Below, one piece after another: positions 16,896 to 24,289 of a stretch of 64,000 bases of DNA. The stretch is taken from the NCBI GenBank assembly GCA_049324535.1, contig JBMOOG010000019.1, forward strand, positions 124,001-188,000, written 5' to 3'. This DNA is from JBMOOG01 sp049324535. Lineage in GTDB: Bacteria; Pseudomonadota; Alphaproteobacteria; Rhodobacterales; Rhodobacteraceae. Position numbers and translations under genes: made by a program. Every line of letters starts with the position of its first letter. The first letter of the stretch is position 1. The notes beneath the pieces were generated by a model. It ran no database searches and was not told the DNA's origin. It saw only the letters and a program-made list of their open reading frames with translations.

Positions 16896-17911
16896 GACGC
16901 CTTTGGCTCGTTGTCGTCGATGGCGACGGTGAAGCTTCCGTCCATGATCCCCGACTGGCGCTGCGCGACGAGATCAAGCGCCGTCTGCGGCACCTTGCCC
17001 TCGAAGGTGCCCATGGGCGCCAGCGAGCAGCCGCCCGCCTTCATGAAGGAATAGACCCCGTAGTTGTCGGCGGTGAAGGCACCGGCGGCCACCTTCTCGA
17101 TCGCCGCCTGAAGCGTCGGCTCGAAATGCCAGAGCGCCGAGGCCACCACCGTGTCGGGATAGTCCGCCTGGGTGTTGATGACGTTGCCGATCGACAGCAC
17201 GCCGCGTTCCTTGGCCGCGTCCGACACGCCGAAGCGTTCGGCATACATCACGTCCGCCCCGGCGTCGATCATCGCAAAGGCCGTCTCCTTGGCCTTGGGC
17301 GGGTCGAACCACGACCCGATGAACGACACCTGGAACCGGATGTCCTTGTTCATCTCGCGCGCGCCGGCCATGAAGGCGTTCATCAGCCGGTTCACCTCGG
17401 GGATCGGGAAGCCGCCGACCATGCCGATGTTGCCCGACCTGGTCATCGCGCCGGCGATGATCCCCGACAGGTACGATGCGTCCTGGATGTAGTTGTCGAA
17501 GACCGACAGGTTCGGCAGAGCCGGGTCGGGCATGAAGGACGAGCCCATCAGGAAGGCGACGTTCGGATAGTCCTTCGCCACCTCGCGCGCTTCCTGCTCG
17601 ACACCGAAGATCTCGCCGACGATCAGCTGCGCGCCGCCCTCGGCGTATTCGCGCATCACGCGCGGATAGTCGGTGTTGGCGGTGTTCTCGCTGAAGGTGT
17701 ACTCGATCTGGCCGGCGGCCTTGGCGGCCTCGGCCGCGGTGTGGATGCGGCTCACCCACTGCTGCTCGACCGGCACGGTGTAGATGCCGGCGGTCTTGAT
17801 CGGACCGGCGGCGCGGGCAAGACGCCCGCCGAGGCCGGTGGCCGCCAGGGCGGCGGCGCCGGTGGCAAGCATGCGCCGCCGGGTCAGCGCGGGCGCGTGT
17901 CTGAGGATCAT
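16892..17911 (-). CDS. BMP family ABC transporter substrate-binding protein
   Basis: A 339-residue protein beginning with a twin-arginine-like signal (LTRRRMLATGAAALAATGLGGRLARA), so it may be exported folded. The mature part has KTAGIYTVPVEQQWVSRIHTAAEAAKA, QLIVGEIFGVEQEAREVAKDYPNVAFLMGSSF and NYIQDASYLSGIIAGAMTRSGNIGMVGGFPIPEVNRLMNAFMAG, the Bmp (PnrA/Med-like) fold that binds nucleosides or nucleobases. The first ATG (17916) is out of frame and closes after two codons; the ATG at 17911 opens the signal, with AGGGAG seven to eight bases upstream. It is the first gene of the importer-deaminase operon. Confidence 0.92.
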   Translation of the reverse strand: MILRHAPALTRRRMLATGAAALAATGLGGRLARAAGPIKTAGIYTVPVEQQWVSRIHTAAEAAKAAGQIEYTFSENTANTDYPRVMREYAEGGAQLIVGEIFGVEQEAREVAKDYPNVAFLMGSSFMPDPALPNLSVFDNYIQDASYLSGIIAGAMTRSGNIGMVGGFPIPEVNRLMNAFMAGAREMNKDIRFQVSFIGSWFDPPKAKETAFAMIDAGADVMYAERFGVSDAAKERGVLSIGNVINTQADYPDTVVASALWHFEPTLQAAIEKVAAGAFTADNYGVYSFMKAGGCSLAPMGTFEGKVPQTALDLVAQRQSGIMDGSFTVAIDDNEPKAS

Positions 17912-18685
17912 GTCATGTCTCCCTGTGTTCTCGTCGGATTGTTTTTTATCAAACGGTAAACATCGCGCAGATTCGCCACAAGTCCCGCCTTTGCGGCCGT
18001 CGCGGCCCCAGCGCCGGCGCCGGGCGCCCACCGAACGGGCGGAATGCCCGACCATGCGGCAGGGGAGCACCGGCCCGCCGCTGCGTTCGGGGGCGCGGCG
18101 CGGCCGCCGGGTGGGGCGGGTGATTCTGGTGCGCCGGGCGGGATTCACGCCCGCGGAGGGTCGGATTCGCCCTCCGTCCGGGGGCGCAGGCGGGCTGGAA
18201 AGGCCGGAAAGGGTGCCATCAACACACTGTTTCCTCCGGTCGCGCGTAAAATCGGGACGGCTGGCTGCGGATCACCACCTGTCTAAATGGACATGTCCGA
18301 CCTTTCGAGCGGTTTACAATTAACCGTCCTTAATCGCGGCGCATCGCGTTTTGCACAGGTCAGGCGCCGCAATTGTTTCCGGAATGCGGCCGTTCGCGCC
18401 GCGTCAGCCGCTCAACCGGGCCGGACATTCCGGATTTGCACCACAATTTAAGGACTTCACAGCCGGTCGGAACGGGATTAACACGCCGCTTACCAAAGGT
18501 GCCGCTGGGCAATGGTGGGAACGCCCGGCGGATTTGAAGAGTGTGTTGTTGAAGTCGTTTCAAGGGTGCTGGCCGAGTGATTGGGGTTCGGCCTTAGGTG
18601 TGTGGTGGAGGGCGGCCGGGGTTTTTAAATTCCCCGGCCAACCCTAATAGGCGGAATTGCCGCCGCAATTAAAGATCGAAATGTT
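17912..18685. other. 774-bp gene-free region between divergent operons
   Basis: No convincing coding sequence is seen here. The first third (to about 18230) is GC-rich and contains the three-way-junction inverted-repeat element described separately. The remainder is clearly AT-richer than the rest of the window and is crowded with short palindromes: GGACATGTCC (18289-18298), a CGGTT/AACCG hairpin near 18320, an 8-bp GGCCGGGG/CCCCGGCC stem (18614-18621, 18632-18639) and AATTGC/GCAATT (18655-18660, 18665-18670). It must hold the promoters for the BMP operon and the Hint-domain gene. An A/T tract at 17941-17960 (TTTATC, read as GATAAA on the minus strand) is a possible -10 region for the BMP operon. 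Confidence 0.6.
18130..18188 (-). ncRNA. Candidate structured RNA element: three-way junction upstream of BMP operon
   Basis: Three nested or adjacent perfect stems. P1 is TGCGCC at 18130-18135 with GGCGCA at 18183-18188. P2 is GGGCG at 18136-18140 with CGCCC at 18148-18152 (7-nt loop). P3 is CGGAGGG at 18154-18160 with CCCTCCG at 18170-18176 (9-nt loop). On the minus strand both hairpin loops contain GAATCC. The element lies about 220-275 nt upstream of the BMP binding-protein start, where a riboswitch leader could sit. It does not match a riboswitch consensus I can recall, and high GC content raises the chance of fortuitous pairing. Confidence 0.35.
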
Positions 18686-19234
18686 ATGACCGGAATTGTG
18701 CAAGGTTCAGGCCAGAGTTCAGGCCAAGTCGGCGACCGCTCCATGGTGGAGCCGGCCCTCATCGCTCTCGGTCGCCGACCCGGCGTCGGCCCCCGCACCG
18801 ACGAGCTCTGGCGTCTTCCCGGCTTCTGCTGGAATGCCCGCGTGACCACCTCGTTCGGCGACATGCCCGTGCAGGGGCTGCGCCTGCGCGACCCCCTGCG
18901 CGGCCCGCAGGGTGACCTTGCCCCGGTGGCCTGGCTCGACCAGGTCCATCTGGACGAGGATTTCCTGCACTACTACCCCGACTCGCAACCGGTGGTGATC
19001 CGGGCCGGCGCGCTCGGTCCGGGCCGGCCGAAGGCGGACCTGACCGTCTCGCCCGCCCAGAGGATCAACGTGAGCCCCACTCCCTTCGGGCAGGATCTGC
19101 GCCCCGCGCGCGACCTGACCGGGCGTCCGGGGGTGCATCGTGCGGCCAGCACCGGGCTGACCTACTACCTCTTCCACTGCGGCCGGCCGACGACGGTCCT
19201 GGTCGAGGGCATCGCCCTGCCCGTCCAGCCCTGA
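18686..19234 (+). CDS. Hint-domain protein (Hedgehog/intein type), degenerate
   Basis: A 182-residue protein matching the Hint_2 domain found in many Rhodobacterales secreted proteins. FCWNARVTTSFGDMPVQGLRLRDPL (Cys48) aligns with the canonical CFTPGTRIxTPxGExPVExLRxGDxV block. PVVIRAGALGPGRPKADLTVSPAQRINV (residues 102-129) aligns with the IRAGALGPGxPxRDLxVSPxHRVLV block, and TYYLFHCGRPTTVLVEGIALP with the last strands. The histidine of the SPxH/TxxH block is Gln125, so autoprocessing is probably impaired. There is no N-terminal effector domain and no clear signal peptide. The ATG at 18686 lacks a strong ribosome-binding site; residue 20 (18743) is an alternative start. Confidence 0.65.
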   Translation: MTGIVQGSGQSSGQVGDRSMVEPALIALGRRPGVGPRTDELWRLPGFCWNARVTTSFGDMPVQGLRLRDPLRGPQGDLAPVAWLDQVHLDEDFLHYYPDSQPVVIRAGALGPGRPKADLTVSPAQRINVSPTPFGQDLRPARDLTGRPGVHRAASTGLTYYLFHCGRPTTVLVEGIALPVQP

Positions 19235-19329
19235 CCGGGCCGGGCCGGGCCGGGCCTGCGGCCGCGCGCGTGCCCCCTTGCGCGACACCGCGCTTGCCGT
19301 AAACAGGGCCCACACAAACGGGGGCCCTG

Positions 19330-19860
19330 ATGGAACGCGCGATCGAACGCCTGCTCTTTGCCAGCCGCTGGCTGATGGCGCCGATGTATCTCGGACTGGT
19401 AGGGGCGCTCCTGATCCTTCTCTACAGCTTCGTGATGGAGCTGGTGCACATCGTCGCGACGGTGCCGTCGATGACGGTGGACAATGCGGTGCTGGGCGTT
19501 CTGGCGCTGATCGACCTGAGCCTCGCCGGCAACCTCGTGCTGATCGTGATCTTCTCGGGCTACGAGAACTTCGTGTCGCGCATGAACAACGCCGACCACG
19601 AGGACCGCCCGGACTGGCAGGACGAGGTGGACTTCTCGGGCCTGAAGCTGAAGCTGGTGGCGTCGATCGTCGCGATCTCGGGGATCCACCTGCTCAAGGT
19701 GTTCATGGACGTCGCGAAATACGACGAGACCAAGATCTTCTGGCTGGTGGTCATCCACCTTGTGTTCGTGGTCTCGGGCGTCCTGCTGGCGGCCATGGAC
19801 TGGATCACCAACAACGCGAAGGCCCAGAAGAAGGCGGCGGGTTACGACAAGTCGGCCTGA
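19330..19860 (+). CDS. UPF0114 (YqhA-like) membrane protein
   Basis: A 176-residue integral membrane protein. The opening ERAIERLLFASRWLMAPMYLGLVGALLILLYSFVMEL and the block IDLSLAGNLVLIVIFSGYENFVSRMN match UPF0114/TIGR00645 proteins. Four hydrophobic segments are visible. The function of the family is unknown. Its 3' end overlaps that of convergent rlmE by 19 bp. The upstream gap contains tandem CCGGG units (from about 19238) and a GGGCCC/GGGCCC pair but no clear promoter. Confidence 0.9.
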   Translation: MERAIERLLFASRWLMAPMYLGLVGALLILLYSFVMELVHIVATVPSMTVDNAVLGVLALIDLSLAGNLVLIVIFSGYENFVSRMNNADHEDRPDWQDEVDFSGLKLKLVASIVAISGIHLLKVFMDVAKYDETKIFWLVVIHLVFVVSGVLLAAMDWITNNAKAQKKAAGYDKSA

Positions 19861-20597
19861 TCGTCGCGGTCCCGGGCCGGCGGCCGGCCGCGAAAGCCGG
19901 TGGCCACGACGAATTTCTCGGAACTGTCCGACCGGCTTGCCGGGGGCTTGACGTTGGTGACCTTGGTGAAGGCGCGCTTCAGCATGGTCTGCAGGCTCGC
20001 CTCGGCGCCGCCGGCCAGCACCTTCGCGACGAAGGTTCCCCCCTCCTCGAGCACGTCATAGGCGAATTCCGCCGCCGCCTCGCACAGCGCGATGATGCGC
20101 AGATGGTCGGTGGCCTTGTGGCCCGACGCGGCCGCCGCCATGTCCGACATCACCACGTCGGCCTTGCCGCCGAGCCAGGCCTTCACCCGCTCGTCGGCAC
20201 CGTCCTCGAGAAAGTCGAGCTGATGGATCTCGGCCCCGGCGATCGGATCGACCGCCTGCAGGTCGATGCCCAGCACGCGGCCCACCCGCTTGCCGGACTT
20301 CTCAGCCAGCGCGTTCACCCGCTGCACGGCGACCTGGCACCAGCCGCCGGGCGCGCAGCCCAGATCGACGACCCGGGCCCCCGGCACCAGAAACCGGAAC
20401 TTGTCGTCCAGTTCGAGGATCTTGTAGGCGGCGCGGCCCCGGTAGCCTTCCTTCTTGGCTCGGATCACATAGGGATCGTTGAGCTGCCGCTCAAGCCAGA
20501 GCGTCGACGACAGCTTGCGCCCCTTGGCGGTCTTGACGCGCACCCGCAGGTCGCGCGCGCCGCGCCCCGAGCTGTTGCCTGATGGTGTCTTCGCCAT
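19842..20597 (-). CDS. rlmE: 23S rRNA (uridine-2552-2'-O)-methyltransferase
   Basis: A 251-residue FtsJ-family methyltransferase. It shows SRAAYKIL-type YRGRAAYKILELDDKF, the SAM-binding loop VVDLGCAPGGWCQVAV, VLGIDLQAVDPIAGAEIHQLDF, VVMSDMAAAASGHKATDH (catalytic Asp) and GGTFVAKVL (catalytic Lys). These supply the K-D-K-E type tetrad of RrmJ/RlmE. It methylates U2552 in the ribosomal A-loop. The N-terminus carries a basic 30-residue extension. It lies 60 bp after ppx/gppA and is probably co-transcribed with it. Confidence 0.94.
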   Translation of the reverse strand: MAKTPSGNSSGRGARDLRVRVKTAKGRKLSSTLWLERQLNDPYVIRAKKEGYRGRAAYKILELDDKFRFLVPGARVVDLGCAPGGWCQVAVQRVNALAEKSGKRVGRVLGIDLQAVDPIAGAEIHQLDFLEDGADERVKAWLGGKADVVMSDMAAAASGHKATDHLRIIALCEAAAEFAYDVLEEGGTFVAKVLAGGAEASLQTMLKRAFTKVTNVKPPASRSDSSEKFVVATGFRGRPPARDRDDQADLS

Positions 20598-20657
20598 GGT
20601 TCCGATCCGTCGCCGCTGCCGACCAGATAGAGAGACCGGGCGCCGCCCACAACCCTC

Positions 20658-21767
20658 TCAGATCGGCCCGTCCTCCAGAACGCCGTCCGCCGACATCTGC
20701 GCGTAGAGCAGCCCCTCGCGCAGGCCGCGGTCCGCGACCGACAGCCGGTCGGTCGGCCAGATGCGCATCAGCGCCTGCAGGATCGCCGCGCCCGACATGA
20801 TGAGGGCGTGCCGGTCGCGCCCGATGCGCGGGTCCACGCGCCGGCCTTCCGGGCCGAGCGCGAGGTAGTCGCGGATTACCCGGTCGATCTGGTCCGAGGT
20901 CATGCGCAGGCCGTCCACCTTGGTGCGGTCGTAGCGCTTCAGCCCGAGGTGGCTGGCCGCGACCGTGGTGACGGTGCCCGAGGTGCCGATGATCTGGAAC
21001 CCCTCGCGCGGCTGGCTGGCGTTGTAGGGCGAGAAGTCCGCGAGCTTTTCCTCGAAATACCAGCTCATCAGCGCGAATCGCGCGGCGTCGTCCTCGACGT
21101 CGGTGAACTGGTCGCGCAGCGTCGCGACCCCGAGCGGCACCGAGATCCAGTCCACCACCCGCGCCGCCGCGAACGGCCCCGCCGGCGCGTTGAAGCCCGC
21201 GTGCAGCCGCATGATCGCCCGCGGTCGTTCGGCGCGCGGCACCGCCGACAGGTCGATCCAGACCAGCTCGGTCGAGCCACCGCCGATATCGACGACCAGA
21301 AGCTGTTCGGTCCGGGTCGAGACCAGCGGCGCGCAGGAAATGACCGCCAGCCGCGCCTCTTCCTCGGGCGGGATGATCTCGAGCGACAGCCCGGTCTCGC
21401 GCCGCACCATGCGCAGGAAGTCGGCGGCGTTGCGCGCGCGCCGGCAGGCTTCGGTTGCGACCAGGCGCATGCGGGTGACGCCATGCTCCTCGATCTTGCG
21501 ACGGCAGATCTGGAGCGCCTGGACGGTCCGCCCCATCGGGGCGCGCCCGAGCCGACCCGAGGCCTCGAGCCCCTGGCCCAGCTGGACCGCCTTGGAAAAG
21601 CTGTCCACGACATGGAACTGACTGCCCTTCGGCTGGGCAATCAGCATCCTGCAACTGTTCGTCCCGAGGTCCAGCGCCGCATAGAGTTGCGCCGGGTCGG
21701 GCTTGGTGCCGGGCGGCTCGACCGCTTTCGGGAACGCGTCCGCAGCACCGGGACGCTTGGGCGTCAT
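20658..21767 (-). CDS. Ppx/GppA family phosphatase
   Basis: A 369-residue ASKHA-fold phosphatase. It has LYAALDLGTNSCRMLIA (phosphate loop 1), LRLVATEACRRARNAADFL, LLVVDIGGGSTELVWI (phosphate loop 2) and IIGTSGTVTTVAA. The C-terminal HD domain of long Ppx enzymes is absent, as is usual for the short alphaproteobacterial form. It hydrolyses exopolyphosphate and/or pppGpp; sequence alone does not settle which. The start at 21767 gives a roughly 28-residue basic/proline-rich lead before the fold; later starts are possible. Confidence 0.9.
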   Translation of the reverse strand: MTPKRPGAADAFPKAVEPPGTKPDPAQLYAALDLGTNSCRMLIAQPKGSQFHVVDSFSKAVQLGQGLEASGRLGRAPMGRTVQALQICRRKIEEHGVTRMRLVATEACRRARNAADFLRMVRRETGLSLEIIPPEEEARLAVISCAPLVSTRTEQLLVVDIGGGSTELVWIDLSAVPRAERPRAIMRLHAGFNAPAGPFAAARVVDWISVPLGVATLRDQFTDVEDDAARFALMSWYFEEKLADFSPYNASQPREGFQIIGTSGTVTTVAASHLGLKRYDRTKVDGLRMTSDQIDRVIRDYLALGPEGRRVDPRIGRDRHALIMSGAAILQALMRIWPTDRLSVADRGLREGLLYAQMSADGVLEDGPI

Positions 21768-21849
21768 ATCGCACGCCCTCCGATATCAAGTTGTCGCCAG
21801 ACTATCGCCGACCGCGATCACGATCAAGGCAACCCGTGGCGCGGGGCGA

Positions 21850-22791
21850 TCACGGCGGCGGGATGAACTCGTCCCGGTCGCCCACCGGCAGGTCGAAACG
21901 CCCGTCGCCCCAGCCGCCCCCGGCCGCGCCCCGCGCCCAGTCCGCCTTGGCCTCCTCGATCCGCTCGCGCGAGGACGCGACGAAGTTCCACCAGATGTAG
22001 CGCGGCCCGCCCAGGGTCTCGCCGCCCAGGATCATCAGCCGCGCGCCCTGCCCGCCCGCGCGCACCGCGATGCGGTCGCCGGGACGCAGCACCATCATCC
22101 GCCCGGCCTCGAAGTCCTGGCCGGCGATGGTGACCGACCCCTCGAGCACGTAAAGCCCCCGGTCCTCGTGGTCGTCGGGCATCGGGAAGGCCGCGCCCGG
22201 CGCCAGCGCCACATCGGCGTAGAACGTGTCCGAAAACAGCGTCGCCGGCGCGGTCTGCCCGTAGGCGCGGCCGAGAATCAGCCGCAGCCGCACGGCCGCG
22301 TCCTCGATCACCGGCAGGGCGGCCTTGCCGTGATGCTCGAACATCGGGGCGCGCTCCTCCTCGTGTTCGGGCAGCGCCACCCAGGTCTGGATGCCGAAGA
22401 GCGCGTGCGGCCCCCGCCGGCCTTCGGGGCTGGTGCGTTCGGAATGGGTCACGCCGCGCCCGGCCACCATCCAGTTCACCGCCCCCGGGGTGATGATCCG
22501 GTCGGTCCCGAGACTGTCGCGGTGGTGGAAATCGCCGCGGAAGAGGTAGGTGACCGTGCCGAGCCCGATGTGCGGATGCGGGCGCACGTCGAGCCCCTGC
22601 CCGGTCAGGAATTCGGCCGGGCCGATGTGGTCGAAGAAGATGAAGGGGCCGACCATCTGGCGGCGCGGCGCCGGCAGCGCGCGCCGGACCTCGAAGCCCC
22701 CGAGATCGCGGGCGCGGGGCACGATCACCGTCTCGATGGCGTCGGGACGGGTCGGGTCGGGGTCGGGAACGGTCAAGGGGTTCCAGCTCAT
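21850..22791 (-). CDS. Pirin family protein
   Basis: A 313-residue bicupin. The metal site reads VRPHPHIGLGTVTYLFRGDFHHRDSLG, then PGAVNWMVAGRGVTHSERT, giving the three His and one Glu of the N-terminal cupin. The C-terminal cupin reads YVLEGSVTIAGQDFEAGRMMVLRPGD. Bacterial pirins have been reported as quercetinases or redox-dependent regulators; the substrate here is unknown. The ATG at 22791 follows AAAGGAG. A 17-bp palindrome at 22889-22905 lies in its divergent promoter region. Confidence 0.92.
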   Translation of the reverse strand: MSWNPLTVPDPDPTRPDAIETVIVPRARDLGGFEVRRALPAPRRQMVGPFIFFDHIGPAEFLTGQGLDVRPHPHIGLGTVTYLFRGDFHHRDSLGTDRIITPGAVNWMVAGRGVTHSERTSPEGRRGPHALFGIQTWVALPEHEEERAPMFEHHGKAALPVIEDAAVRLRLILGRAYGQTAPATLFSDTFYADVALAPGAAFPMPDDHEDRGLYVLEGSVTIAGQDFEAGRMMVLRPGDRIAVRAGGQGARLMILGGETLGGPRYIWWNFVASSRERIEEAKADWARGAAGGGWGDGRFDLPVGDRDEFIPPP

Positions 22792-22888
22792 GGCGCGTCT
22801 CCTTTGCCGTCCAAGGTGCGCCCCGATCCGCCCCCTGCCAAGACGCGGCCGCCGCACAGCGCCTGTGCAGCCTGCGGATGGCCTCCGA

Positions 22889-22905
22889 TTCATCATCCTG
22901 ATGAA
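22889..22905. promoter_or_regulatory. 17-bp palindromic operator candidate between pirin and one-carbon operon
   Basis: TTCATCA and TGATGAA arms with a TCC centre form a perfect 7-bp inverted repeat. It sits in AT-rich sequence within the 259-bp divergent intergenic region, 98 bp upstream of the pirin start and 146 bp upstream of the virulence-factor gene. The size and symmetry suit a LysR- or GntR-type dimer site. No regulator gene is adjacent in the window. Confidence 0.5.
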
Positions 22906-23050
22906 AAACTTTCACCCTCGGCCGGCTGGTCGCCGGGCCACAGTCCGCGCTAGTTCTTGGCGCAGGTCGCCCAAGCGGGGCGGAATGTCGAAAACCGTCA
23001 TCGCGGGTCGTTTGCGACCGCGTATGAGGGGTGCCAAGGAAGGATCCGAC

Positions 23051-23347
23051 ATGGCAGAGGTCACCATCGTCTTCTGGCGCGACATCCCGGCCCAGGTCAT
23101 CGTGGGCAAGGGGCGCCGCGCCGTGAAGAAGCCGCTGCCGGAACGTTTCGAACAGGCCATCGACCGCTGCGCCATGAAGGTCGGCGCACGCGACACCGAC
23201 GCCTACCTGGCCGAGTGGCGCAAGGCTGCGCCCTACGAGGTCGCGGGCGCGGACGAGGCGGTGGCCGAGGCCGAGACGGCGCGGATCCTGTCCGAGTATG
23301 ACGACGCGCGCCTGCGGGCGCTCATCGCCGGGGATGGATGGGCCTGA
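23051..23347 (+). CDS. Virulence factor family protein (small conserved protein of one-carbon cluster)
   Basis: A 98-residue protein opening MAEVTIVFWRDIPAQVIVGKGRRAVKKPLPERFEQAIDRCAM, the pattern of the Pfam Virulence_fact family. The biochemical function is unknown and the name is historical. In alphaproteobacteria it is commonly encoded directly before a methylenetetrahydrofolate reductase and a corrinoid methyltransferase, as here, so a role in corrinoid/folate one-carbon metabolism is inferred. The ATG at 23051 has AAGGAAGGATC upstream. Confidence 0.82.
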   Translation: MAEVTIVFWRDIPAQVIVGKGRRAVKKPLPERFEQAIDRCAMKVGARDTDAYLAEWRKAAPYEVAGADEAVAEAETARILSEYDDARLRALIAGDGWA

Positions 23348-23375
23348 CCGCCCGATGCGCCTGTGGAGGGCCGCC

Positions 23376-24287
23376 ATGGCACTGCTGAACTTCCGCCGCC
23401 AGGACACTGCCGCCGCGACGACGGCGCCGCTTGCGGCCTTGCTGCAAGGCTTCTCGATGGAGGTGATGCCGCGCACCGCCGCGAAGGTCGAGGATTTCCG
23501 CCCGCTGCTGCCCGCCGGCACCCGGGTCTACATCGCCCATATCGAGGGCACGCCGATCGCCGACATGGTGGCCACCGCCGCGCGCCTGCGCCGCGAGGGC
23601 TTCGAGCCGATGCCGCATTTCCCGGCCCGCATCATCCATGACCGCGCCACGCTGGCCGACTGGATCGCCCGCTACCGGGGCGAGGCCGGGGTCCGGCAGG
23701 CGCTGCTTCTCGGTGGCGGCGTCTCGACCCCCGCCGGGGACTTCGACAATTCGATGCAGATGCTCGAAACCGGTCTCTTCGACGGGTTCGAACGGCTGCA
23801 CGTCGCCGGCCACCCCGAGGGCAACCGCGACATCGACCCGGACGGGTCCGACCGCGCCGTGATGCAGGCACTGAAATGGAAGCAGGCGTTTTCCGAGCGC
23901 ACCGACGCGGCGATGGCGATCGTCACGCAGTTCAGCTTCGAGGCCGAGCCGATCATCGCCTGGACCGACCGTCTGGCCGCCGAGGGCATCCGCCTGCCGG
24001 TCCATATCGGGATCGCCGGTCCGGCGAAGCTCCAGACGCTCATCAAGTTCGCCATCGCCTGCGGCGTGGGGCCGTCTTTGCGCGTGCTGCAGAAACGTGC
24101 GATGGACGTGACCAAGCTGCTCCTGCCCTACGAGCCGACCGAGGTGCTGACCGCGCTTGCCGCGCACAAGGCCCGGACCCCCGGCTTCGGCATCGAGCAG
24201 GTGCATTTCTTCCCGCTCGGCGGGATCAAGGCCAACGCAACCTGGGCCGCCGAGCACGGCGGCGCCGCAGCCCGAAAGATCGCATAA
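23376..24287 (+). CDS. Methylenetetrahydrofolate reductase family protein
   Basis: A 303-residue TIM-barrel flavoprotein of the MetF family. Visible blocks are GFSMEVMPRTAAKVEDF (catalytic Glu strand), YIAHIEGTPIADMVATAARLRREGFEPMPHFPARII, LLLGGGV, LHVAGHPEGN, IVTQFSFEAEPIIAWTDRL and LPVHIGIAGPAKLQTLIKFA. It interconverts 5,10-methylene- and 5-methyl-THF. Pairing with a methyl-THF:corrinoid methyltransferase suggests it works oxidatively on methyl-THF in demethylation. GGAGGG precedes the ATG at 23376; an ATG at 23355 is an alternative. Confidence 0.88.
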   Translation: MALLNFRRQDTAAATTAPLAALLQGFSMEVMPRTAAKVEDFRPLLPAGTRVYIAHIEGTPIADMVATAARLRREGFEPMPHFPARIIHDRATLADWIARYRGEAGVRQALLLGGGVSTPAGDFDNSMQMLETGLFDGFERLHVAGHPEGNRDIDPDGSDRAVMQALKWKQAFSERTDAAMAIVTQFSFEAEPIIAWTDRLAAEGIRLPVHIGIAGPAKLQTLIKFAIACGVGPSLRVLQKRAMDVTKLLLPYEPTEVLTALAAHKARTPGFGIEQVHFFPLGGIKANATWAAEHGGAAARKIA

Positions 24288-24289
24288 GC

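Noticed and set aside
18130..18188. A tRNA or tRNA-Sec reading of the two adjacent hairpins
   Set aside because: The first hairpin has a 7-nt loop and the second looks T-arm-like, but there is no D arm, no 7-bp acceptor stem and no CCA; a three-way junction describes it better.
18614..18639. Terminator reading of the GGCCGGGG/CCCCGGCC hairpin
   Set aside because: Stem is perfect but no U tract follows on either strand; the A/T residues are in the loop.
18351..18647. A 98-codon reading frame in the AT-richer gap before the Hint-domain gene
   Set aside because: TTG start, no ribosome-binding site, odd composition (many Trp/Gly), contains the palindromes, and is in a different frame from the Hint gene.
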